From the NCBI GenBank assembly GCA_054601695.1, contig BAAHQB010000037.1, positions 62,001 through 126,000 on the forward strand: 64,000 bases of DNA, given 5' to 3'. Below are positions 1 to 18,837 of this stretch, piece after piece. The first letter of the stretch is position 1. Each line of letters opens with the position of its first letter. The translations under genes and the position numbers were made by a program. The notes under the pieces were generated by a model. It searched no databases. It was not told where the DNA came from and saw only the letters and a list, made by a program, of their open reading frames with translations. The DNA is from Amorphochlora amoebiformis (Eukaryota; Cercozoa; Chlorarachniophyceae).

Positions 1-54
<54 letters not shown>

Positions 55-111
55 TATACATATATATACACACATATATGAGTGTATATACATATACACA
101 CATATACATAT

Positions 112-143
<32 letters not shown>

Positions 144-221
144 ATATATATACATACATATAATATAATATATATATATATATGTACATAAATATATATA
201 TATATATGAATATAAATATAG

Positions 222-1146
<925 letters not shown>

Positions 1147-1152
1147 GTAGTT

Positions 1153-1345
1153 AGTTGCGGTTAGGGTTAGGGTCAACCTTACCCCTAACCCTAAACCGAA
1201 CCTTTACACTAACCCAAACCCTAATCTTAACCCTAACCTTATCTCTAACCCTACCCGAACCCTAACACTGACTCTGACCCTAGCCCTGACCTAACTCTAA
1301 TCCTAGTCTTAACCCTATCCTGACCATAGCCCTAGCCCTAAACAC
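1153..1345 (-). repeat. Degenerate telomere-type (CCCTAA)n patch
   Basis: About 190 bp of imperfect CCCTAA/CCCTAACC units on the + strand, preceded at 1155-1170 by the complementary GGTTAGGG form. It lies directly after the candidate exon ending at 1146. Similar degenerate patches occur near 2325-2440, 4263-4295, 6155-6200, 7685-7750, 8895-8910, 14020-14070, 46865-46885 and 57260-57300. Confidence 0.85.
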
Positions 1346-1410
1346 TAATAATTTTCTAGGTGATAACATGTGATTATATGTATGTATACACAGATATAAA
1401 TATGTCTACA

Positions 1411-1441
<31 letters not shown>

Positions 1442-1509
1442 GTCTTAACATGTTTATCTCTTAAAATGTATTTGTGTATATACACACTGTTTTTTTATAT
1501 ACATACATA

Positions 1510-1590
<81 letters not shown>

Positions 1591-1611
1591 TATATATGAT
1601 ATATATTTTTT

Positions 1612-1643
<32 letters not shown>

Positions 1644-1747
1644 CATATATACATATATATATATATATTGTATATACAAATATATATATATGTACATACA
1701 TTATAATACATATATATATATAGTATATACATATGTATATATATATG

Positions 1748-1778
<31 letters not shown>

Positions 1779-1895
1779 GTATATATATTGTATATATATA
1801 TATATATGTGTGTGTGTATTAGATGAAGTATTTCAACTACCAATACAAGCTTAATCAAGAGTTAACACGCATTCGTTCCTCTGGTATTTACATAT

Positions 1896-1962
<67 letters not shown>

Positions 1963-1972
1963 TGTATATTAG

Positions 1973-2028
1973 AGGTCGGCTTACATTGCTTGTTATCACG
2001 GGTGGTGAACTCCCTATATAATATAATA

Positions 2029-2061
<33 letters not shown>

Positions 2062-2174
2062 GTGTGTTATATATGTATACATTTATATGTATATGAAGGT
2101 CTCGTTATAAATGCTATTAAGCCGTCTGACCTCCAGCTCACTACCCAAATCAAGACGACACTCACCTTGGTAAT
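1973..2174 (+). CDS. Candidate exons, unrecognised
   Basis: Two islands are flanked by splice-like signals: 1973 to about 2001, and about 2099-2174 (frame LVINAIKPSDLQLTTQ, donor GTAATA). They join in phase if the first is read as RLTLLVIT with exit phase 1. Entry phase into the first does not match the exon ending at 1146, so an exon is missing or one of the calls is wrong. No function is recognised. Confidence 0.25.
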
Positions 2175-2324
2175 ATATTTGTATATGTGTATGTATACAT
2201 ACATAAAAGAAAATAAATAGTATTCTATCATTTTTCTCAACTATTTACTATCCTCTCTCTCTCTGTCTCTCGTTTTTTCTTTCCCATCCCTTCCTCTCTC
2301 TTTCATCAATGTAAAGGAAACGGT

Positions 2325-2440
2325 TTGGGTTAGGGTTAAGATTAGGGTCAGTTTCACGGTTAGAGGGCAGGAAACATGTTACTGTCGCGGTTGTAGGGTC
2401 AAAGATTAGGTCTAGGGCTGGGGATAGGGTTATGTTTACT
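2325..2440 (+). repeat. Degenerate TTAGGG-type patch
   Basis: Imperfect GGGTTAGGGTTAAG / TTAGGTCTAGGGCTGGGGATAGGG units within a TA-rich, probably intronic stretch. The composition is telomere-like but too degenerate to be an active chromosome end. Confidence 0.6.
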
Positions 2441-2476
2441 ATATGACGTATAAATAAATATGTATTTATATATGTA

Positions 2477-2527
<51 letters not shown>

Positions 2528-2554
2528 ATGTATATATGTATCAATTTTTTTAGA

Positions 2555-2588
<34 letters not shown>

Positions 2589-2657
2589 CAAAGATACATA
2601 GGGTAAGACTAGGGCAGGGATGGCGGGGGCTACGGTCTAAGTATAGGGCTTGATTTA

Positions 2658-2693
<36 letters not shown>

Positions 2694-2716
2694 CATATTT
2701 ATAACATGTATATATC

Positions 2717-2752
<36 letters not shown>

Positions 2753-2903
2753 TAAACATATAATGCTTTCATAATAGCCGAAGAATGTGGATGGTTTTTC
2801 GGCGTTGGGCGTTGAGCTAAAGCTTACGTGTCCAGATGGCATACGCTCTCGGTACTCTCGCTCACTCTATACATGTATAATACATATATATATCTACGAT
2901 ACA

Positions 2904-2945
<42 letters not shown>

Positions 2946-2948
2946 CAG

Positions 2949-3369
2949 TTGCGGAGAATACGACCATCTATTGTCCCTTACGGCCTCACATATAACCCAA
3001 GGAGACAAGAAGTATTTCACACGACCTGCCCTTCCCTTCTCTCTCTCTTCTCTCACCCTTCTCTCCCACACTCAACTCGAAAAATAAAAATCAAATCAAA
3101 ACAAATTGCAGGGGAGAGGGTTTCGAAATCGCGAGGTTCGTAAGTCCATTCTCCGGTCCGGGACACTGGCTAGCGGATGCCTCGCCGTGGTGTGTATGTA
3201 TTGATGTATGTGCGTGTATGTACGTGTAATATGTAAAATGTAAATGTACACATATTATGTGTTATATGTATAACTATGTATGTTTATATACCTTATAATA
3301 ACTATATATATATATATATATATATACATGCAACTACATTTATTTGTACATACACATTTATACACATAC

Positions 3370-3411
<42 letters not shown>

Positions 3412-3481
3412 CTACGCCATATTTTTATTGATATGCTCACACTTCAGGCTTCCCATGTTCTCCAATGGGGCCCAATTTCAG
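2949..3481 (+). CDS. Candidate exons, unrecognised
   Basis: Three islands could be exons in consistent phase. 2949-3011 (21 codons, frame beginning LRRIRPSIVPYG) has acceptor ACAG and donor GTATTT. 3112-3135, or 3112-3189 if the later donor GTGTGT is used, encodes GRGFRNRE. 3448-3481 encodes ASHVLQWGPIS. The polypyrimidine run before 3112 (3027-3075) fits a 3' splice region. No domain is recognised. They may belong to the same gene as the exons that follow at 3943-6092. Confidence 0.35.
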
Positions 3482-3645
3482 GTATATATGTGTATATATA
3501 TAAAATATATACAGATATATATATATATATATATATAATATATATATATATATGCATAGTTGTAGTGTTAAGGTTCATGCGATGTTATAATCACAGAAGG
3601 CGATAGAGGGTGAGATATGAAAGAGAGGGAACGAAAGAGAGAAAG

Positions 3646-3695
<50 letters not shown>

Positions 3696-3787
3696 TTACA
3701 TACATATATAAATATATATATATATAGGTGTGAGAGGAATTAGAGTGACAGAGTGAGAGAGAGAGAAACGGGAGGGAGGAATGGTTG

Positions 3788-3821
<34 letters not shown>

Positions 3822-3942
3822 TCTATTCAAGTATACATTATATCTGATGTTTGCAAGAGAATGGTGAAGGAATATGCATATGATATATGTAAATATATAT
3901 ATATATATATTATACATATATATATATATGTTATATAATTAG

Positions 3943-7568
<3,626 letters not shown>

Positions 7569-8356
7569 GGGAAGTTTCATAGACGAATTCGACTCCCATG
7601 AAACCGACAGCTGCTTACCCGTCCGCCTATCTACTCATCCCACCCCTTCCCTCTACACAACTGTAGAAAACGTTTTTTACAACCCTGATATAGCGCTAAC
7701 CCTATCCCGAACCCAAACCCTTACCCGAACCCAAGCCCTTGCCCAAACCAAATATGCACATATTTGCCTGCCTAATATACATTTTCTCACACCTCGTAAA
7801 GACGCATGTACATATCAACAAGGTCAGTAAATGCTTGCACGACTCGTAAACACCCATGCAACAGTTATACGGCTAAGACACGTGATCAATCGCCCGCATA
7901 CCAATGTATATATGTACACAGTCAACATACATGCTCTCAGCATTCGCAAAGATAGACATGTATATGAACGGGCACACCATGTACATATGATACGATCTGC
8001 AACCATGCTCTCACGGCCAGCAAGTATTTACGTACACGTCAGTATGCGTGGTCTCCTGACTCGCAAACACCTGTGTACATATATACACTGCCAGTAAACA
8101 TACTCTCACAGCTCATAAACACCGATGTAAATAGTTACATGGCCCGCAAACACGTACACATGTAGCCGATTGACATATTTGCCAGAACACTTATGTACAT
8201 ATATACACGGTCCTCATGACTCGCAAAGACCCATGAACTTATGCACACGGGCAATACATTCTCTCACGCATGCAAACACCTATGTAAATATGTTCACGAC
8301 CAATATATATATATATATATATGTGTATATATATATGTGTATATTTAAACATATCT

Positions 8357-8419
<63 letters not shown>

Positions 8420-8501
8420 TTATATATATATATATATTAATTATATATACATGTATATATATGTATATATATATATGTGTGTGTGTGTATGTATGTATGT
8501 A

Positions 8502-8547
<46 letters not shown>

Positions 8548-8572
8548 CGTGTGTGTGTGTGCGTGTGTGCGA

Positions 8573-8623
<51 letters not shown>

Positions 8624-8648
8624 TGTGTGTGAGTGTGTGTGTGTGCGA

Positions 8649-8690
<42 letters not shown>

Positions 8691-9042
8691 GCGCTATCAC
8701 ACCTGCATCTTTCCATTTACATTCTAACACGACCATGTTTTCATATCACCTTATTCAAATACATAGATTTACAGCAGATATACGTGCATTTCGCGTGCAA
8801 AAATACACTCAAACCCTAGATAACGGCCACAAAATCCTCTAACTTTTCACTAACACTAGCATAAGACATAGACCATCTGTGTTTAGCTCTAAATAAACAA
8901 CCCTAACCCTATGATGACAGTCGGATCGGCGGATTTCTCGGCTCGTAGTGCACGCTTTGGTTACTGGACATGGATGGGGTTAGTCATCATTTCTGTATTA
9001 TTTCAATAAAGACGTGCTTCTTATTTTGAATATATATATATA

Positions 9043-9078
<36 letters not shown>

Positions 9079-9890
9079 ATATATATATGTACATTATATA
9101 TATATATATATATATATATATTACATATATATATATACATATACAAATATGTACATATATATATATACATATGTAATAATGTCTCTATGTAAATTATACG
9201 TACATATATTTAGGCGTCGATGTTGACAACTGCGCCGAATTTTGCGAAACAGAACATGAGATCACGACTTCCGTGCTGTTTAACGGGAGGTAAGTTGATA
9301 TTCACTATGCCAAGAAGATAACTACAGGATTGTATATATTCTATTATATGTACTATAATAATACAATTACCATATAAAGAAAGAGAGACGATAAACAAAC
9401 GGAGGAAAACGAAACTGAAATAAAAAAAAATGGTCATACAACTCACATAAGAAAATGAAACAGATAAACAACTCGTTCACCCCCACTCCTATCTTCTTGG
9501 CGGTTTCGCTTAGTAGGACTCTCTTACTGAACCTTATCCCAATTGCCTAGACGTATCACCGAGCCATTGCTAGGATCTTTCAGAAGGAAACTTGAGTTTC
9601 TATGGGCAGGTATTTATAATACTGTAGCACTCTTTCCACTCTGTTCGTCGCTCTTCCCTTCCCCTCTTCTCTCCCCTTGCTAGGTATGTATGTGTGTATT
9701 CTGAAGTACGTGTGAGTATGCATATGCATGTAATTTACACACACATATGTATACACTCTGTAAACATGTGCTCAAGGTTCGCAAACAACATGTGTAACAT
9801 GTTACACGTGTGTTTGTATATATATACATACATATATGTATATATATATATATATATATGTATAATAAATATAAATATATTTATATACAT

Positions 9891-9924
<34 letters not shown>

Positions 9925-9925
9925 A

Positions 9926-9959
<34 letters not shown>

Positions 9960-10106
9960 GTATGTATATATAGGCACGGAATACGGGTGTGAGGAACGTG
10001 TGGTGGCCGGGGTGACTCCTAACCAAGCTGGTAGTGCTATGTATATGAAAGATATAAGAAGCAAACCAATATTTGTACACATAAATATTAGATATACATA
10101 TACACA

Positions 10107-10140
<34 letters not shown>

Positions 10141-10182
10141 ACATATATATATATATATAACATATATATATATACATATATA

Positions 10183-10232
<50 letters not shown>

Positions 10233-10357
10233 CATGGATGTGTGTGTGTGCATTTACGTAGGCACGTGGTCAGTCGGCCGCGCCGGATGGTGTCCGGGTG
10301 GGGTCGTACAACCAACCATTTTCGCCGAGGTCCCGCTCAACATATAATATATATATT

Positions 10358-10402
<45 letters not shown>

Positions 10403-10446
10403 TTGTATGTGCACATGCACACATACACATATATACACACATACAC

Positions 10447-10485
<39 letters not shown>

Positions 10486-10685
10486 CATACACACATGTAT
10501 ACACATAACATATGTATAAATATTATATATATTTAATATACACACATGTATACACATACACACATATACACACACATACACATATATTACACATACATAC
10601 ACATATTTTATATATATATATATATATACATATTTATATATGTTTTAAAATACCATGTATTTACATACATATACATGTGTATATA

Positions 10686-10721
<36 letters not shown>

Positions 10722-10957
10722 ATATTCATAACTAATTCACATCCAAAAACCAGATCGACCTCCGTTCTCTCGCCAACCATCTTGTCACCCACCGTGTCCC
10801 GAACGAATCATACCCTACGTCTCAATATCACCTAAATCACACCCTTCCGTCTTGGCCAAATTACCTAAATTCGTCCGGGTCGAGGGTATCAACCCTTAGG
10901 TTCGACTTTCGGTATCGGGCGACGAGAGAGGGTGAGGTTGTTGGGGGCAGGGATTAA
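7569..10957 (+). CDS. Peptide-N-glycosidase (PNGase F/A-type), C-terminal part
   Basis: Probable amidase that removes N-glycans from asparagine in secreted or lysosomal glycoproteins. Exons: 7569-7620 (tentative), 8921-8978, 9214-9289, 9584-9609, 9974-10030, 10262-10329 and 10754-10957, ending in TAA. All joins keep phase and together give about 180 residues. Motifs in order are typical of the family: VTGHGWG, then [10 protein letters not shown], then [16 protein letters not shown], then [12 protein letters not shown], then a long last exon. The paired cysteines and the GWCPG motif support a disulphide-bonded extracytoplasmic enzyme. The donor after 9289 is a textbook GTAAGT. The N-terminal half and start codon were not found; they should lie between about 6 and 8.9 kb. 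The family name rests on remembered motifs, not on a search. Confidence 0.82.
7790..8310 (+). repeat. Degenerate ~50-60 bp minisatellite
   Basis: About nine diverged copies of a unit resembling ACTCTCACGACTCGCAAACA followed by CCATGTACATATATACACGGCC. Landmarks that recur are CTCTCA, the CTCGCAAA/GCAAACAC core, ATGTACATAT and the CGGCCAGTAAA end. It lies in an inferred intron of the PNGase-like gene. A related single copy with the same CTCAAGGTTCGCAAAC core is seen near 9755-9795. Confidence 0.7.
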
Positions 10958-11170
10958 TTGGAAGTCCAGAACTATACGGGATAAGCGTGTGTGGAGAATG
11001 TGGATTACATATACATATATGTATGTGTATATATATGTACATACATATAATATATATATATATATATATACAAATGTGTTTGCGTATGTGATGTCTAGGG
11101 GAAGTGTATAATGCTGAGGTCCTGCCTGAAGACCTTGCTAACACGAATGGGTGAATTACATCTAAATATG

Positions 11171-11216
<46 letters not shown>

Positions 11217-11270
11217 TTTCTCTAGATATGCGTATAATATTATACATGCACGCATTTTGTAATATATGTG

Positions 11271-11325
<55 letters not shown>

Positions 11326-11621
11326 ATATATATATATATATATATATCATGCACATATATGTGCTTATAGTGTAGGTATACTGCATGTCCCTCTGAAATA
11401 CAATTCACAAAATCCTTTATCACACAGATATGTAACAATAAATATTCAGATTTCCAGCGGATATAAAGATGTCTTCAGCAGTCTCCATATGGGTGGACAA
11501 GTGAGGCCCTAAGGTGCTTTAATAGAATTAGTAAAGTCTGGATCGACTGTGTACAGATGCTTGAATTTGTAATTATTAGATTATTATCATTATTATTGTT
11601 AGAATTGTACAATAGTAATAC

Positions 11622-11686
<65 letters not shown>

Positions 11687-12334
11687 ATGTGTGTATATTA
11701 CATCTAGTACATGTATATTATTCAATGATATATAAATTTTATATTATTTATGATACTAATTCATTAGTAATATATTATGTATATATATATATATATGTCT
11801 ACGGCTATATTAGTATTTGCAGGCCAGCATGTGCTGTTGCAAAAATATTCTTGCCATGATATTCATACTTAAGATCTGACGGTGTATCAGATAATATCTA
11901 GAATATCTAAGTATCTACGATCATTGAAGATTTGGATTTAGTAGATATAGCCGTGCAGTCTATATCACAAAAAACCACTTCCAAAGAATCCAAACTAAGG
12001 ATAATCATGAAGTGAGATGGTCTGAAACGTGAATACTACTTAGGTAGACGTACTGAATAATATTTTACTAGTTTTAGGTGCGGCCAGTGAATGACCGTTG
12101 AACTATTACTAGTTGTATTAATCAAAGTTATCAACCGTCGGAATATTTTCTAGATCCATAGCTAGACTATAATATTAATGAATGGCCGTGATATACAATT
12201 GTATATTCTCGATATTGTACAATTATGATAATAATATTGTACGTATTTATAAGATCTAGAAGACGTACATGACGGGACGTATACCTTCTAGACCTTATCA
12301 GGCGTGACAAGCGCATTTGATATTTTTACGCTAG
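10958..12334. other. Convergent intergenic spacer
   Basis: Lies between the stop codons of the PNGase-like (+) and PDRG1-like (-) genes. The first part (to about 11.8 kb) still holds TA arrays. From about 11.85 to 12.33 kb the DNA is AT-rich but non-repetitive, with several CTAG sites and none of the long TA tracts. No gene was seen on either strand. Confidence 0.6.
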
Positions 12335-12812
12335 CTATCTGATGGCATCACCTACGAGCTCCTCACCATCGGCGTTTTTGACATCCTTGGTCAGTAGCTC
12401 CACAATATGCGCCGGGCGCTCACTTGGCAGAAGTTGATTCACTCTGGCCAAGTTCTTCTTCATGTTTACCCGGGTGCCGTCCACCCACTTTCCGAGACGC
12501 TCTTGGTCTACAAGTATACATCATGTATATATACTATAATATGTACATATGTGTATATAATATATATAATATATATATATGTGTATATATATATATATAC
12601 ATATTCATATATATATATATATATATCTACACACATATATATATATATATATATACACAATATATACTATATATATATATATTATATACATATATATATA
12701 TATATATATAATATACATATACATATGTATATGTATATATATATATACATATATATATATATTGTATGCATATATATTTTTGTATATTATGTACAGATAT
12801 ATACATCTACAG

Positions 12813-12858
<46 letters not shown>

Positions 12859-13234
12859 ATATATATATATATATATTATGTACAAAACACATATATACAT
12901 ATAAACATTACATATATATATATATATACATAATATAATATAATATATATATATATATATTACGTATAAAGTTATTATATGTACTTTCATATTGACATGT
13001 ATAAATATCTGTAAGAATGTATATACATGCATTTATATTTAGATATATATACACATACGTATATACATATACATATATATATATACATATATATATATAT
13101 ATTTATACATATATATATATATATATATATACAATATACCTTATATATATATATATGTATATATTATAAATATATGTATTTATAAATATATATATATATA
13201 TATTATATATGTATATATTATATGTACATATAAA

Positions 13235-13266
<32 letters not shown>

Positions 13267-13429
13267 ATGTATATATATATATATACATATATATACATAC
13301 ATATATAAATATATATATACATCTATTTACGTATACAGTTATAATAGCTATATTCATAATTGACATATACAAATATGTGTAAGAATGTATACGTGTGGAT
13401 GCATGTCGATGTATATACACCCACACACA

Positions 13430-13460
<31 letters not shown>

Positions 13461-13583
13461 ATACATATATATGTATAGATGTATATGTACATATCTTTAG
13501 ATAGATATAAATGTAATAAAATGTACAATATACATAAATATACATGTATTTCTATGTATATGAATCCATATGTATTTACATAT

Positions 13584-13657
<74 letters not shown>

Positions 13658-13697
13658 TATATATATATATATATATATGCATATGCATGTGTGTATC

Positions 13698-13745
<48 letters not shown>

Positions 13746-13782
13746 GTGTATATGAGCGTATATCACATATATATATATATGT

Positions 13783-13869
<87 letters not shown>

Positions 13870-14432
13870 AACATGTATTGTTACATCCAGCATCACAGTT
13901 AGGGATAGAGTACGGGTTTATGTCTGAGGGCTGGGTGGGAAGGTTCCGATTAGTTAGGGATCAGTTCAATTTCACGCTCTTTATGAAACACTAGAAGGTG
14001 CGAGATCATCGTCACGAAAGAGTTAGGGTTTAAGTTGGGACCGGGTTTAAGTTGGGATCAAGTTAGGATGAGAATTGTTTGAGCGGCAAGACCTTGTTTG
14101 ACGATCTGCTCGATCCTAGGCCCAGGTAGCTTGAGAAAAAATCCACCGAGATATATGTACGATTTATTGGGAAGCTCCTTCCGACGATATTTTCCCAAGA
14201 GCTCGCGATTATCCGCTATTCTCTGCTGATACTGCAAGATCTGGTTTGAATCACACGTTATTTTGGACCGAATTTTTCCCTTTTCTTTCCAAGCTCTCTC
14301 TGTGGGAGGTTTATATCTTACCGCCTTTTTGTCTTGTAAAACCCTCTCCGCAATCCTCTCCGCCTCGGCGAGGAGAGCTCGTCTTTCCTCGAGGCTCTGA
14401 GAGTCCATTTGTGTCCTTCGGTTGTCCCACAC
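12335..14432 (-). CDS. PDRG1-like prefoldin-related protein
   Basis: Two exons: 14432-14093 and 12507-12335, stop TAG. They join in phase 1 at ...IVKQ/DQERL to give 170 residues, or 162 if the ATG at 14408 is used. The acidic/basic helical N-terminus ([19 protein letters not shown]), then [18 protein letters not shown], then the second helix [18 protein letters not shown] match the layout of p53-and-DNA-damage-regulated protein 1, a beta-type prefoldin-like subunit of the R2TP/prefoldin-like co-chaperone that helps assemble RNA polymerases and PIKK kinases. The human protein is about 133 residues; the extra length here is an N-terminal stretch and a linker around residues 40-65. The single ~1.6 kb intron is TA-filled. 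It is divergent from the Tudor-like gene, with about 156 bp between start codons. Identification is by remembered pattern. Confidence 0.72.
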
Positions 14433-14588
14433 ATGATAAGGAGCCGATTTATCTCAGATATTGAACGAGATATATTATTGAGATGCTATATTAGATATCC
14501 TTACATAAGTACATTCGATATGTCGTAAAATTTAGGTGACCGCTGCTCGTGGTCACCAAAAATCGGAACACCAGCTCGCGTTCCCATC
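14433..14588. promoter_or_regulatory. Shared divergent promoter region
   Basis: Only about 156 bp separate the start codons of the PDRG1-like (-) and Tudor-like (+) genes, and this stretch has no TA array. Promoter activity for both genes must lie here or inside the 5' coding parts. No TATA box or named factor site could be assigned. Confidence 0.55.
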
Positions 14589-15052
14589 ATGGCCGATGCA
14601 AACGAGCTCGATGAGAGCCCCCTTGAGAACAAGTTCGATATCTTCTCCTTCAGATCTATCCAACTGATTCGATGTGGCAATCGAAATTTTGATATTTACC
14701 TTTGTTCACAAGATATTACATGATCGAGAGGTCCGGGGGCGGAGTTCGATATTTCTACCGGGCGCGCCAGAGAAAGGTCAGAACATCTGCACGGAAGGAT
14801 CTCAGTAGTGTAACGTGTGGTGCTTTTTGGGAAATTATTGGAGACTGATCAAAATGCCTTTGTTCCTTGTCTGGGGCTAGGAGGTGCAGTCAACTGACTC
14901 GACGCAGAGGGATGGGATTAAAAGGATTAAGATCGCCTGGCAGCGGTGACTCAAAAACACAGATACATCAATAGATATGTATGATAATGTGTACATATGT
15001 GTATGCATGTATGTACAAATTATACAAGGATATATATATATATATATATATG

Positions 15053-15090
<38 letters not shown>

Positions 15091-15126
15091 TGTAAATATA
15101 TAAGTGAATATCTAGAATATGTATAT

Positions 15127-15161
<35 letters not shown>

Positions 15162-15162
15162 G

Positions 15163-15193
<31 letters not shown>

Positions 15194-15615
15194 GTATATG
15201 TATGTGTACATGTGTGTATGTATATCTATATTTATATATAATAGAAGAAATTTGGCGCATACATAAAAATATTTACATGTCCGTACTTATGTAAATGGTG
15301 TACATGTTTGTTAAACGCATGTTATTGTAGGTACTTCTTTAATGAAGGGGAGGTGAGCCATCCGACCGGATGGTTTCCGATCAATCAGCTTGTTCGGGTA
15401 TATACGATTTAGAGCACTAGTTTGACTTTTCTAACTTCTTGCCAAATTTTCTTTATCTTTGGATTGGTAAAAGGTCGGACCGCCCCCGTATAACAAGCAT
15501 ATCAGCTTCATCCAGGTGGGTTTAAACAATTGTTTTACACGAGGTTAATTTATATATATGCATTTCAAAAATGTTTATGTTCGTTATATTTGATAAATCC
15601 TATCGATATATAAAC

Positions 15616-15657
<42 letters not shown>

Positions 15658-15876
15658 AATATATATTTATTTTATTATACAGATAGATTAGTAGAAACAT
15701 ATACATATATATATATATATATATATATTTTTATATATATATATATATATATATAATATTATATATATATATATGTATGTATATATTATATATATACACA
15801 CATATATATATATATATATATATATTATAAACAACACATATGTACGTATGTACATACACAATTGCGCATATACACG

Positions 15877-15907
<31 letters not shown>

Positions 15908-16022
15908 AACATGAAATACATAAGAAACAGAGAGAAGAAGGAGATCGAGAGAAAAGAAACAGAGAGAAAAAAGATCGACAGAAAAGTATGTGGTACACAC
16001 CTAAAAACGTCGAGATTTAACG

Positions 16023-16113
<91 letters not shown>

Positions 16114-16226
16114 GTGTGTGTGTGTATATATACGTATGTATGCATTTATATGATCTTACGTATGCAGACTGTCGGGATGCCAGAGCGATTTTTCAGCCTT
16201 AATGACGAGGTATATACCCACACGCA

Positions 16227-16277
<51 letters not shown>

Positions 16278-16310
16278 TATATAATATATACATATACATA
16301 TATATGTATA

Positions 16311-16353
<43 letters not shown>

Positions 16354-16361
16354 ACACATAC

Positions 16362-16394
<33 letters not shown>

Positions 16395-16736
16395 TATCTA
16401 ATATTCGTATATAATATGCATATATTGTATGTGTGTCTGTGTGTCTTTGTACATGTATGTATGTATACATTTATTTACTATAAAATATATCAACACAGAT
16501 CACCTGCTTGGACTCTGCTGGGCGTCCCCTCGATGCTGTGATTCGGGGGGTAGAAAGGTATTATCTAAATAAAACAAGAAGGAGATTCCTTTACTGCTGG
16601 GAATCTAGATATCCAGAAGACATGAGGAAAACAGAATGAAACTTCTTGTCCTGTTCGGTAAAAACAAGTTCGTACTGATCTGACTGTATTTTATTGGGTC
16701 CCATTGGTGTTTGGGATTTGGAACTGTGTACGAACT

Positions 16737-16771
<35 letters not shown>

Positions 16772-16775
16772 AATA

Positions 16776-16810
<35 letters not shown>

Positions 16811-17221
16811 TGTAAATAATATATATATATATATATATATTGTATATATATATATATGTATATAATATCATACATATATATATATATATAATATACTGTA
16901 AATATGTTATGCATATGTGAATATATATATAGTATATTATATATATACACATATATATATTTTTATGTAGTTATGTATATACATGCATACATTACATGTA
17001 TGAACATGTATGTAAATATGTATGTATATAATATATATATATATATATATGTAGATGGATATAATATATATATATATATATATGTGTGTGTTTACATATA
17101 TGGATGTATTATATTCATACTTTTGTGATGATAGCAGTAATGATAAAATAACAATAGCACATGAAAAGAGTGCAGTATTCTACATATATACATATCTATT
17201 TAAATGAAACATTCGTATATG

Positions 17222-17275
<54 letters not shown>

Positions 17276-17566
17276 ATATATATATTATAATATATAGAAT
17301 ATATATATAATATATGTATATATATATATATATAATAAATATATATATATATATATATCATCTACGTATATAAAATATATGTATATACAGATATATATAT
17401 ATATATATATATATGTGCGTAAATATATATATATATATATCATCCATACAGAAACTACTACAACGTGGTGTATCAAGACACCTCAGCCCAGAGCAGTACA
17501 CCCTATGAGGTTGATATATACTATACACACACCAATAATATTTTCTACATTCTAACATATTATATA

Positions 17567-17609
<43 letters not shown>

Positions 17610-17746
17610 TTCATATATTAGTGGATTCACCGAAACTCTGCGCGTCTCAAGCACAAGCACGAGCGCGAAAAGGGTATAAGATTTCTACATTTTCTATGTA
17701 CATTGCATATGCATGCACACACACATACGTGTATATACATATATAC

Positions 17747-17779
<33 letters not shown>

Positions 17780-17797
17780 ATATATGTGCACGCCTAC

Positions 17798-17836
<39 letters not shown>

Positions 17837-18098
17837 CATATACATACATAAATATATATATATATATATATATTATGTGAATGTACATACATGTATATAT
17901 GTAATATATACCTATGTATACGTACACACTTTGCATTTATTAAAAAAGATGAACATATATATCGCTATCATATTTACACATAGGGTTAGCATATATGCAT
18001 GAAACATGTATATATAATGGGCGCTGTATATATTCGCCGGTACAAAGGACTAGAATTTCTACACAGCTTCCAACGCCAATCAAAATCGCTTTTTTTAA
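14589..18098 (+). CDS. Small Tudor/Agenet-like barrel protein
   Basis: Eight exons: 14589-14632, 14713-14776, 15474-15515, 16168-16209, 16499-16557, 17452-17509, 17622-17673 and 18067-18098. They join in phase to give about 130 residues. It starts [15 protein letters not shown], then a basic YRARQRK segment, a Pro-rich VGPPPYN linker and a barrel-like core. The core runs from [19 protein letters not shown] (about residue 60) to [11 protein letters not shown] (about residue 110). The pattern of an opening L.(D/E).I..LDS.GR..DA strand and a closing (Y/D)EWI...S.RL is that of Tudor-knot/Agenet domains that read methylated histone tails or bind RNA, so a chromatin or RNA adaptor role is inferred. 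The last exon ([10 protein letters not shown], stop) is the weakest call. The first intron is 80 bp and clean; later ones are TA-filled. Confidence 0.6.
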
Positions 18099-18219
18099 AC
18101 ATTCTAACAACATATATGTATAAAATACACACACACACATGTGTGTGTGTATATATATATATATATTTATGTACATCAATATATTTATTTTATATCTTTA
18201 CGTGAGTACATGTATATAT

Positions 18220-18264
<45 letters not shown>

Positions 18265-18358
18265 TATATAATATATATATATATACATATAATATATATA
18301 TTTATAGATCGTAATTATTTATATCCATGTATATGTACATGAGTTAAAAATAAATAAA

Positions 18359-18409
<51 letters not shown>

Positions 18410-18436
18410 GTATAGCTATATATATATATATATATA

Positions 18437-18475
<39 letters not shown>

Positions 18476-18601
18476 TGTGTGTTTGTATGTACATACGTAC
18501 ATAGATTTATGTCATATATATACGTAAGATGCATGCATATATTTGTGAGTATGTATATATATATATATATATATAAGTATATATACATATGTATACATAT
18601 A

Positions 18602-18640
<39 letters not shown>

Positions 18641-18780
18641 TCATATCATGACATACAGATGTGCGCAGTAATATGTATATATATATATATATATATATTA
18701 ATATATATATATAGGTTAAATGTATCTGCACACATCTAGTACATATTAGCATCTGTACATGCATATATATATATATATAC

Positions 18781-18837
<57 letters not shown>

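Noticed and set aside
7831-8097. 88-codon + frame and 60-codon - frame over the minisatellite
   Set aside because: They follow the tandem repeat and have no splice or family support.
8915-9009. Apparent C-terminal exon with a membrane segment ([17 protein letters not shown] then stop plus AATAAA)
   Set aside because: The same DNA in another frame encodes the PNGase motif VTGHGWG with a matching donor and phase, which explains it better.
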